Of a stretch of DNA of 64,000 bases, positions 15,116 to 22,215 are shown piece by piece. Made by a program: the position numbers and the translations under genes. Positions within the stretch are counted from its first letter, which is position 1. Every line of letters starts with the position of its first letter. This DNA comes from Acidimicrobiales bacterium (GTDB lineage Bacteria; Actinomycetota; Acidimicrobiia; Acidimicrobiales; Iamiaceae), in NCBI GenBank assembly GCA_035630295.1, contig DASQKY010000042.1:62001-126000 (forward strand), given 5' to 3'. The notes under the pieces were generated by a model. That model was not told the DNA's origin. It made no database searches and saw only the letters and a program-made list of their open reading frames with translations.

Positions 15116-17938
15116 ATGCCCCGCACCGTGTCGTTCCCTGTTCCGGCCGCCGACCGCTGTCCCGTCTGTGACGGGCCGCTCACGTCCCCGCGCTGCCCCC
15201 GGTGCGCGGTGAAGCTCGACTCCCGCGACGGCGCCCTGCTCTGGCGGGTCGACCACGACCTGTCCGACCTGTCCCGGGTCCGCAACGAAGCCGTCGACCG
15301 CCTCCTCTCCGTGCCTGTGACGTCTGGGCCGCGGTCCACTGCCCCGGCGTCGCCAGGCGGTGTTCCTCTCGGCAGTGCTGCGCCGACTTCCCCCGGCCCC
15401 GATACGACGCCATGCGCTCCGGTGGCCGCCCCGGGGCCCGCCGGCCGGGTACCGGGTGGACACCCGCCGAGCGGGGCCGAGCCGCGGTGGCCGTCGGGCG
15501 GCAACGGGGTTCGGCCGAGCCGGGACGTGAGCCTGGCCGAGCTCCTGGTCGGGCTGGGGGCGGCCAGCCTTGTCGCCGCGGTGGCTGTGTTCGCCGCCGT
15601 GACCTGGGACCGCCTGGACGCCGCGGTGCAGGGGATGGTGCTGGTCGGCGTGACCGGGCTGGTGCTGGCCGTCGCCGTGCTGGCCCGGCGGCGGGGGCTG
15701 GTGGCCACCGCCGAGGCGCTGGGGGCGGTCGGCGTGGCCCTGGGCCTGGCCGATGTCCAGGTGTTGCGGGTGGCGTTGGCTGGCGTGGGCGATCCGGTGG
15801 TGGTGACGGCGGCCGGTCTGGCCGCCGTCGCCGCGGGGGCCATCGGCCTGGGCCGTTCGGCAGGCGTGCGGAGCTTGACCGCGGCGGGTGCGGCGGTGGC
15901 CTTCCTGCCCGGCCCTCTCCTGGCTGCGGGCTCCGGCTCGCTCATGGCGGTGGCTGGTGTGTTGGTGGCCCAGGTCGGCCTCGGGTTGGTGGCCGCCGGG
16001 CTCCTCGGTCGGTGGCGGCTCGAGCGGGCGGTGGTGGTGATGGCCACCGCAGGGTGCTGGGCCCTGGCCGGTTCCATCGCCTTGGGCCTCGGCGTCGAGG
16101 GGCTGGTGTCGGACCGCATGGTCGCCCCGGGCGGGTCGGCCGCTCTCCTGCTGGCCCTGGCCGTGGTGACGACGATCGGCGCCATGCGGGTGCCGCCAGG
16201 CCACCCAGTGGGCGCCGCCCTCCTGGCTCTCGCCCCCCTCCCCGCGCTGGCGGCCCTGGGCCTGGGCACGGCGTGGTGGGCGGACGACGCCGAGACGTGG
16301 GCCGCGGCGCTGGTGGTCGGCTCGGCGGCGGCGGCCGTCGCCGCCGGGCTCCTGGATCGGCTCGACCGAGGCCGGCCGTGGTCGGCGTCCGCGCTCCTGC
16401 CCGCCCTGGTGACCCTGGCGGCCGGGACGTGGGCCGGCATCCAGGTGGTGGCCACGGCGACGGCCGTGGCCGGATCGGTGGAGCTCGGGGGTGGGACGGC
16501 CGGTGAGTCGGTGGCGGCCCGCCTGGGCCGCGCCCTCCCCGACGAGGTGTTGCTGGCCGACGGCACCACCCTGTGGGTCCTGATGACCGGTGCGGTCGCG
16601 CTGGCGGCGGCCCGTGCGCTGGGCCACCGCTGGGCCCGGGCACCGCTCGGCCTCCTCGCCGTGGCGTCGGCCGTGGCCGTGCCGCCGGCCGTGGGGTTGG
16701 CGGTGGGGACGACGGTGGTCGCTCTCCTCGTGATCGCCGGGGTGGGTGCCGTGCTCCCGGTCGCCGCCCGTCCCGTCGCCTCGGCCTCGGTTTCACCGTC
16801 CGGCGAGCAGCCTCCGTCGTGGTGGAGCACTCGACCCGTGGCTCGGGCGCCCTGGTCGGTGGGGAGGGGGCGTGGTGCTCCCTGGAGGGAGACCGACCGT
16901 GAGCCGGGCTCGACGCCGGGCCCGTGGCCGGGTCGTCCCTTGCGGCCCGTCGAGGTTCTCTACGGAGGGGGACAGACCTCGCCGCTCGCCCAGGCGGTGG
17001 TGGGGGCACTGGCCGGTCTGGCCGTCGCCCTGGCCCTGCCGTCGGAGGAGCTGGGCTTGGTGGCCCTGGTCGTGGTGGCCACCGGGGCGGTGACCGGTGC
17101 CGTGGTCGCCGTGGTGCGGGACCAGCCGCGGGCCGACACCCACGTCGGTGGCGCCCTGGCCGTCGCGCTGGGCGCGGTGGCCGTGGGTTCGGTGCTGGTG
17201 GGGGCCGGGGGGAGCCGCCCGGCTCTGGCGGTGGCCGTGGCCGCCGCCTTGGGCGCCGGGGTCGGCCCCCTGGTCGAGCGCCGGGGCGAGGTCCGGGCGG
17301 CCGCCGTGGCCGGGAGCGCGGACGTGGTGGCCGCCATCGGCCTGGTGTTGGCCGGGGTGGCGTGCAGTTCGCTCGACGCCGTGAGCGGGGTGGTGGCCGT
17401 GGCCGGCCTGACGTTCGCGGCCTCGGCGCTCCGCCCGACGAGGCGGGATGCCGTGATCGCGGCGCTGGGTTGCGCGGTGCTGTTCGGCTGGCTGCGCCTG
17501 GCGGCCGCCGAGGTGGACGTCCCCGAGGCCTACTCGCTCCTGCTGGCGGCTGGTTTGCTGGTGGCCGGAGCGGTGGCGACCCGCGGGCAGCAGGTGGGCT
17601 CGTGGACCAGGCTGGGGCCGGGCCTGGCCGTGGCTGTGGGGCCGACGACGATGGCGGCGCTGGTCGGTGGGGGCCTGGGCCGCACCGCGGTGGCGGTGGG
17701 CGCGGGCCTGGCGTTGGTGGTGTGGGGGGCGGTGGGTCGGCTCCAGGCCCCCCTGGGGGTGGGAGCGGCGGTGCTTGGTGCGTTGGCGCTGCGGCACCTG
17801 GGCCCGGTGGCCTCGGACCTGCCCCGCTACCTGGTCTTCGCGGTGGCCGGGGTGGTGCTGGTGGCCCTGGGCGCCACGTTCGAGCAGCGCCGCCAGGACG
17901 TCCGCCACGCCCGTGACACCTTCTCCCGCCTGGGCTGA
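15116..17938 (+). CDS. Large polytopic membrane protein with N-terminal zinc ribbon (SCO7613 C-terminal-like)
   Basis: 940 residues. A zinc ribbon opens the protein (CPVCDGPLTSPRCPRCAVKLD), a ~100-residue Pro/Ser-rich linker follows, then about 20 or more hydrophobic segments from residue ~140 to the end, rich in Ala/Val/Leu/Gly. The repeat style (LAELLVGLGAASLVAAVAVFAAVTW, then LVLVGVTG-type helices) matches proteins annotated as SCO7613 C-terminal domain membrane proteins in actinobacteria. A hydrophilic insert at about 560-630 divides the membrane part in two. ATG 15116 follows GGAGGGTGGGG. Function unknown. Confidence 0.72.
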   Translation: MPRTVSFPVPAADRCPVCDGPLTSPRCPRCAVKLDSRDGALLWRVDHDLSDLSRVRNEAVDRLLSVPVTSGPRSTAPASPGGVPLGSAAPTSPGPDTTPCAPVAAPGPAGRVPGGHPPSGAEPRWPSGGNGVRPSRDVSLAELLVGLGAASLVAAVAVFAAVTWDRLDAAVQGMVLVGVTGLVLAVAVLARRRGLVATAEALGAVGVALGLADVQVLRVALAGVGDPVVVTAAGLAAVAAGAIGLGRSAGVRSLTAAGAAVAFLPGPLLAAGSGSLMAVAGVLVAQVGLGLVAAGLLGRWRLERAVVVMATAGCWALAGSIALGLGVEGLVSDRMVAPGGSAALLLALAVVTTIGAMRVPPGHPVGAALLALAPLPALAALGLGTAWWADDAETWAAALVVGSAAAAVAAGLLDRLDRGRPWSASALLPALVTLAAGTWAGIQVVATATAVAGSVELGGGTAGESVAARLGRALPDEVLLADGTTLWVLMTGAVALAAARALGHRWARAPLGLLAVASAVAVPPAVGLAVGTTVVALLVIAGVGAVLPVAARPVASASVSPSGEQPPSWWSTRPVARAPWSVGRGRGAPWRETDREPGSTPGPWPGRPLRPVEVLYGGGQTSPLAQAVVGALAGLAVALALPSEELGLVALVVVATGAVTGAVVAVVRDQPRADTHVGGALAVALGAVAVGSVLVGAGGSRPALAVAVAAALGAGVGPLVERRGEVRAAAVAGSADVVAAIGLVLAGVACSSLDAVSGVVAVAGLTFAASALRPTRRDAVIAALGCAVLFGWLRLAAAEVDVPEAYSLLLAAGLLVAGAVATRGQQVGSWTRLGPGLAVAVGPTTMAALVGGGLGRTAVAVGAGLALVVWGAVGRLQAPLGVGAAVLGALALRHLGPVASDLPRYLVFAVAGVVLVALGATFEQRRQDVRHARDTFSRLG

Positions 17939-17960
17939 CCGGCGACCCATCGGGCGGAGC

Positions 17961-17998
17961 ACTGCGACACCGGTCGTGTGGGCGGCCGGTGTCGCAGT
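17961..17998 (+). terminator. Strong hairpin terminator after the large membrane protein
   Basis: ACTGCGACACCGG (17961-17973) pairs perfectly over 13 bp with CCGGTGTCGCAGT (17986-17998); 12-nt loop; 22 bases after the stop. Confidence 0.7.
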
Positions 17999-18104
17999 TG
18001 GCAGCCGGGGCCGGACGTCCTGGCCCGGCATCGCGTCGGGGTCGCCTCCGGGACGAGGTTGCGCCGGCCTCGCCGGCCCGAACACCGGCGGTAGCGTCTC
18101 GACG

Positions 18105-18347
18105 GTGGAGGACGACGACGACCTGCCGATCCGCTCCGGTCGTCGAGGGCGGATCGCAGCCCTGGTGTTGGCGGCCGTGTTCTTCGCGGTGCCGGTGGTG
18201 AGCCTGCTGTCCGCGTTGGCAGGCCTGCGCGACGGCGACCGTGACTGGGGCCCGACCCTGGTGGGGTTCGGCGTCCTCGCGGTCCTGGTCGGCCTGGTTC
18301 TCGTGGCCCGGCGGGCGCTTGGGGCGGAGGACGACGGGTTCGACTGA
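18105..18347 (+). CDS. Small two-helix membrane protein
   Basis: 80 residues from GTG 18105: an acidic start (EDDDDLPIRSGRRGR), two hydrophobic helices (IAALVLAAVFFAVPVVSLLSAL; TLVGFGVLAVLVGLVLVA) and an acidic tail. No family recognised. It is bracketed by hairpins at 17961 and 18358, so it is probably its own transcription unit. Confidence 0.55.
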   Translation: MEDDDDLPIRSGRRGRIAALVLAAVFFAVPVVSLLSALAGLRDGDRDWGPTLVGFGVLAVLVGLVLVARRALGAEDDGFD

Positions 18348-18357
18348 TCGTTCACTT

Positions 18358-18379
18358 CCAGCCCGGGCGAACGGGCTGG
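18358..18379 (+). terminator. Hairpin terminator before tRNA-Arg
   Basis: CCAGCCCG (18358-18365) pairs with CGGGCTGG (18372-18379) over a 6-nt loop, 10 bases after the small membrane protein's stop. Confidence 0.55.
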
Positions 18380-18415
18380 AGCCACCGATCGGCGAGCGGT
18401 AGGGTCAGCGTCCCT

Positions 18416-18492
18416 GCGCTCGTAGCTCAATTGGATAGAGCATCTGACTACGGATCAGAAGGTTGGGGGTTCGAGTCCCTCCGAGCGCGCCA
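18416..18492 (+). tRNA. tRNA-Arg (anticodon ACG), integration site
   Basis: Acceptor GCGCTCG (18416-18422) pairs with CGAGCGC (18482-18488); the anticodon loop CTACGGA holds ACG; T-arm GGTTCGAGTCC; discriminator G and an encoded CCA end at 18492. The 3' half from 18454 to 18482 is repeated at 30356-30384, so this gene is the left attachment site of an integrative element. Confidence 0.95.
18454..18482 (+). repeat. attL core (29 bp)
   Basis: Starts two bases past the anticodon and runs through the T-arm to the first base of the acceptor 3' strand. It is identical to 30356-30384; the identity extends left as CTACG on both sides after one mismatch (18453 versus 30355). Confidence 0.88.
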
Positions 18493-18547
18493 CGTACGTC
18501 CAGGTCAGGGCCTTATTTGGTGGAGGCTCTTGCGCCGGACCCGCTCC

Positions 18548-18616
18548 GTGAGAAGCATATGAGAAGCAGAAGCCCGGGAATCCTGGGGTTCGCTGCTTCT
18601 CACGCTTGCTTCTCAC
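18548..18616. repeat. GTGAGAAGC arm-type repeats, left end
   Basis: Two direct copies (GTGAGAAGCA 18548-18557; TGAGAAGCA 18560-18568) face two inverted copies (TGCTTCTCAC 18594-18603 and 18607-18616), between attL and the integrase start. Direct copies of the same motif recur at the right end (30210-30231) and at 28518-28539. Short repeats on both arms of attP are the usual integrase arm or excisionase sites. Confidence 0.75.
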
Positions 18617-18626
18617 GGGAGGCGTC

Positions 18627-19789
18627 ATGCCGAAGTACGACGGCGTGTACCAGGACGGCAAGGGCCGCTGGTACTTCAAGGTCTGGCTCGGTCGGGATCC
18701 CCTGACGGGCCGCCAGCAGCAGGTGACCAAGCGCGGGTTCGTCACGGCCGCCGATGCGGCCCGAGCCCGGCGCAAGGTGCTCGACGAGGTGGACGAGCGC
18801 CCCCGGGCCGCGACCCTGCCGGCCACGCTGTCGGTCGACGACCTGCTCGACCTGTACCTCGACGGCCTCGACGCCGACGAGAAGCTCTCGGCCAAGACGA
18901 GGTTCGACTACCGCCACAACGCGGCGTCGTACGTGCGGCCGTGGCTCGGCAAGAAGCGGGTACGGGAGCTGACGCCCGAGGTTGTCCTGGCCTGGCAGCG
19001 CCAGCTCCTGGCCGGTGGAGGGACGAAGAGCGGCAAGCCGCTGGCGGCCAACACCGTGCGCCTGGCCCGCTCACCGCTCACGGGTGCGCTCAAGCTCCCT
19101 GTCGAGCAGGGCGTGATCCGGACGAACCCGATGACGTCGGTGGCCCGCCCCCCGACGAAGCGGTCGGTGCCGAAGCACTGGAGCCCGGAGCAGGCTCGCC
19201 AGTTCCTCGACAGCCAGAACGGCGACCGTCTCTACCCGCTGTGGGCCTTTCTGCTCGCTCGGGCTTGAGGATCGGCGAGCTGGTGTGGCTGCGGTGGGAG
19301 AACGTCGACATAGTCCGCCAGCACGCCCGGATCGTGGAGTTCGCCTCGACCCTCGGCTGGGACCTGGTCGAGTCGCAGGGCAAGAGCGCCACGGCCACCC
19401 GCACCGTCGATCTCGACGCCGGCCTCGTGGCCGTCCTCAAGCAGCAGCGAGAGATGCAGCGCTTCGAGGCCCGTCAGGAGGACTATGTGGAGTCCGACTA
19501 CGCCTTCACCAAGCCCGGCGGCGGCTACTACCACCCGCAGGTGATCTCCAAGGCCCTGGGCCAAGCCTCAACCGACGCCGGCCTGCCCCGCCTCACCGCC
19601 CACGGCCTCCGCCACACCAGCGCCACCCTCATGCTCGCCAGCGGTATCCCCCCCAAGGTCGCCGCCGAACGCCTCGGCCACAGCGACCCCTCCCTGTTCA
19701 TGAACCTCTACAGCCACGTCACCCCCACCATGCAGCGCGAAGCCGCCGACAAACTCGGCCAAGCCCTGTTTGGACCAGCTAGGGGCTGA
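18627..19789 (+). pseudogene. Tyrosine recombinase/integrase, frameshifted
   Basis: Phage-type integrase of ~387 residues in two frames. The N-terminal part (18627-19268) has the AP2-like arm-binding start (YQDGKGRWYFKVWLGRDP), the SAM-like core-binding domain (LSVDDLLDLYLDGL) and ends at LYPLWAFLLA. The catalytic part continues in the +1-nt frame from about 19257: SGLRIGELVWLRW (first Arg), HGLRHTSATLMLASG (His-x-x-Arg), LGHSDPS (His) and NLYSH (nucleophile Tyr). One missing base near 19257-19261 separates them; an extra T restores LLASGLRIGEL. ATG 18627 has GGGAGG 6 nt upstream. Could be real decay or a base-calling error. Confidence 0.88.
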
Positions 19790-19855
19790 TAGCAACCTCG
19801 TTGAGGAGGGGGAGCCGGCCGCCCTCACTGCGGCCCTCGATGTAACGCGAGTGGG

Positions 19856-20380
19856 TCAGCCGGCGCTACAGGTACCAGCGTTCCGCTTGGCAAGGCATTC
19901 GTTGCAGCGCTCACCACTGTTGCTTTCGATGTAGTTGCTCGTCGGCCAATTCGAGCAGTTGGTGCAGAAGTGAACGGTGTCAGAGCCCTGGCGCTTCCTT
20001 GGCATGGTCCCTCCGATGCTCGAACCGCCAATCTGGCGGTCGGCGCCGGACATCCTGGCATAACCCGTCCTTCCCTGCTTGGTGACAAGTGCCGTACTCC
20101 CGGCGCTCCACTTCGGCTGCCCGTATCGCTGCTGGGCGCCTTGGGCTGAGGTGCCGATCTGAGTTCCGATGTGCTTCCAGGAGAGGCCGGCGCTTCGAGC
20201 GGCGGCGACGGCTTCGGCCACCTGGCGCTCGCTGCGTGCCCGGCCGAGAGCGGCCCGGCGGAGGAGGTACTCGGCGACATCCACCTCATCGTCAGGGGAA
20301 GGTTCGTAGTCCTCCAGCTTCCGGGCCAGCTCGTCTGCGTGGTCGAGGATCTCCTGTAGGGATCGGGGCATCTGGATCAC
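19856..20380 (-). CDS. HTH protein with C-terminal zinc ribbon, likely antitoxin partner
   Basis: 174 residues. N-terminal helical region (LQEILDHADELARKLEDYE), then a helix-turn-helix-like block AVAAARSAGLSWKHIGTQIGTSAQGAQQRYG at about 58-90, and a C-terminal CxxC...CxxC zinc ribbon (HFCTNCSNW ... RCNECLAK). Its ATG overlaps the stop of the upstream BrnT-like gene as ATGA, so the two are translationally coupled. The toxin-first order recalls HigBA. An antitoxin role is inference from context. Confidence 0.55.
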   Translation of the reverse strand: MIQMPRSLQEILDHADELARKLEDYEPSPDDEVDVAEYLLRRAALGRARSERQVAEAVAAARSAGLSWKHIGTQIGTSAQGAQQRYGQPKWSAGSTALVTKQGRTGYARMSGADRQIGGSSIGGTMPRKRQGSDTVHFCTNCSNWPTSNYIESNSGERCNECLAKRNAGTCSAG

Positions 20381-20601
20381 CTCAGGTACTTGGGTCGTGC
20401 GGTCATGGCGTGGACTATGAACTCGGTGCCTTCATCGGCGGTGGCGAGGCCGACCTCTAGGAGCTGGCCGGCCCGATCTCCTCCGACGATCATCGTGAGG
20501 TCATCGACCTTGAAGACGCGGATGGGGTGTCGGTGGGCGTGGAGCATGTCGTCGTCGGTGATTCCGTGTCGTCGAGCGCTCGGCAGGATGACGGGATCCA
20601 C
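20377..20601 (-). CDS. BrnT-like toxin candidate
   Basis: Short basic protein: ILPSARRHGITDDDMLHAHRHPIRVFKVDD, strands TMIVGGDRAGQLLEVGLA, and the terminal block FIVHAMTARPKYLR. The closing His-Ala-Met-x-x-Arg-Pro-Lys pattern is that of BrnT/RelE-fold ribonuclease toxins. GTG 20601 is preferred: TTGCCC and TAACTT with exactly 17 bp between lie just upstream, leaving a nearly leaderless start. TTG 20637 would put the promoter inside the gene. Coupled to the HTH gene by a 4-nt overlap. Confidence 0.6.
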   Translation of the reverse strand: MDPVILPSARRHGITDDDMLHAHRHPIRVFKVDDLTMIVGGDRAGQLLEVGLATADEGTEFIVHAMTARPKYLR

Positions 20602-21019
20602 TGCCGTCAAGTTATCTTGACGAGTCCGAGGGGGCAACTGTCCATCGTCGTTCTCCCTGCCGAGCTGTTAGAGCCCGAGGCCGAAGTCGTCATCGATGCT
20701 CCTTGAGGCGTTGCGTGCCTGTAGGGCGTCGAGTTGCTTGATGATTCTGGCGGCGTCCTGGTTCAGCGTGGTTTCGATGTCGTCAGGCTCAGCTCGTTCC
20801 TGGGTGGCAGGCCCACGAGGCTGCGTGGTATCGGTGATCCAGCGTTGGTGGGTGGGGGTGGTCCAGTCGGTGGCGAGGTCGTGGCGGAGTTGGGGGAGGT
20901 CATCCGCGATGGCGTGGAGGGTGGTGCCGTTGCGGGCGCGGCTGAGGGCGACGTAGACGAGTTCTCGGCCGCCTGGAGTTCCCCTGCTTGTCCGGACGGG
21001 GTGGGTGTGGTGGTCAGGA

Positions 21020-21907
21020 TCATGCCGCAGAGCCGGTGTGGGCTGCTGCGGCGTAGGTGATGGGCGGGTGCATGTCGAGGGTTGAGTGGCGGCGTTGCTG
21101 GTTGTAGAAGACCTCGATCCACTCGAAGATCGCTTGTGCCAGCTGGGCTCGAGTGGCCCAGCGGTGCCGGTCGAGCAGCTCGGTCTGCAAGGTGGCGAAG
21201 AAGCTCTCGGCGACCGCGTTGTCGAGGGCGTCGCCGACGGTGCCCATGGAGCCGAGGAGGCCCGCTGAGCGGAGTCGTTGGCCGAAGGCCCATGACGTGT
21301 ATTGGCAGCCGTGGTCGCTGTGGTGGATCGTCTGACCGGCCACGGGGCGCTGTCGCCAGCAGGCCGCATCGAGGGCATCAATGATGAGCTCGGCGCGGAG
21401 GTGATCGGCGATGGAGTGTCCGACGACATGGCGGTTCCAAGCATCGATCACCACCGCGCAGTACACCTTGCCCTCGGCGGTGGGGTGCTCGGTGATGTCC
21501 GCGACCCACAGCTTGTTGGGCCCGTCTGGTCGGAACCGGCGGGCCACCAGGTCATCGGAGGACACCGCGTCGGCGGCGCGGCTGGACTTGCGGCGTCGGC
21601 GGGTCACGCCGGTGATCCCTGCGGCCCGCATCAGGCGTTCGACCCGTTTGCGTCCGACTCTGATGTCGAGGCCCAACCGGAGCTCGGCGTGCACCCTCGG
21701 CGAGCCGTAGGTGCCCCGGGACTGGCGGTGGATCTCGATGATCGTCTCGGTCAGCTCGGCGTCGGCGCAGCGCCGACGGCACGGCTGGGCCTGGGCCCGG
21801 CGCCAGTCATAGAAGCCGCTGGTCGACACCCCGAGGGTCCGACAGGCCCACGCGATGCTCAGGTTCGGGTTGGTGGCCTTCTCCGCGTCGATGAACGCGA
21901 ACGTCAC
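21020..21907 (-). CDS. IS3-family transposase OrfB (DDE integrase domain)
   Basis: 295 residues. HTH_21-like N-terminus (GVSTSGFYDWRRAQ; QSRGTYGSPRVHAEL), then the rve core with the DDE triad: WVADITEH (Asp), HHSDHGCQYTS (Asp) and DNAVAESFFATLQTEL (Glu), with the IS3-typical EVFYNQQRRHSTL block near the end. Intact. It overlaps orfA by 4 nt; a -1 frameshift would make the OrfAB fusion transposase. Confidence 0.95.
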   Translation of the reverse strand: MTFAFIDAEKATNPNLSIAWACRTLGVSTSGFYDWRRAQAQPCRRRCADAELTETIIEIHRQSRGTYGSPRVHAELRLGLDIRVGRKRVERLMRAAGITGVTRRRRKSSRAADAVSSDDLVARRFRPDGPNKLWVADITEHPTAEGKVYCAVVIDAWNRHVVGHSIADHLRAELIIDALDAACWRQRPVAGQTIHHSDHGCQYTSWAFGQRLRSAGLLGSMGTVGDALDNAVAESFFATLQTELLDRHRWATRAQLAQAIFEWIEVFYNQQRRHSTLDMHPPITYAAAAHTGSAA

Positions 21908-22215
21908 TGCCGAGGCGGCAGGACATTCTCCTGGGCGAAGAAGGCCGCGGCTCGAGAGAGCAGATCACGCTCCGCCTTGAGCACCCTGTTCTCCCGGCGA
22001 AGGCGAACCAGCTCCTCCCGCTCGGCCTTGGTCAACCCGGGCCGCTCGCCGGTCTCGACCTGGTCCTGGGCCACCCAGTTCCGCAGACACGACTCGGAGA
22101 TCTTTAGATCCCGAGCGAGCTGCGCCACAGGGTGCTTGCGGTTGCCGTCCTCGTCGACCTCGAGGGCCAACGCGACAGCTCGACGACGGAACTCCGGCGG
22201 ATGCGGAGGCGGCAT
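21904..22215 (-). CDS. IS3-family transposase OrfA (HTH and coiled coil)
   Basis: 103 residues. HTH_Tnp_1-type DNA-binding domain (PPEFRRRAVALALEVDEDG; VAQLARDLKISESCLRNWV) followed by a leucine-rich coiled coil (LVRLRRENRVLKAERDLLSRAAAFFAQE) for multimerisation. It recognises the terminal repeats and is joined to OrfB by frameshifting in this family. Confidence 0.93.
   Translation of the reverse strand: MPPPHPPEFRRRAVALALEVDEDGNRKHPVAQLARDLKISESCLRNWVAQDQVETGERPGLTKAEREELVRLRRENRVLKAERDLLSRAAAFFAQENVLPPRQ

Noticed and set aside
18548-18616. Short repeats considered as a CRISPR-like array
   Set aside because: Repeats are 9-10 bp, in mixed orientation, with uneven short gaps, and no cas genes occur in the window; integrase arm sites fit better.
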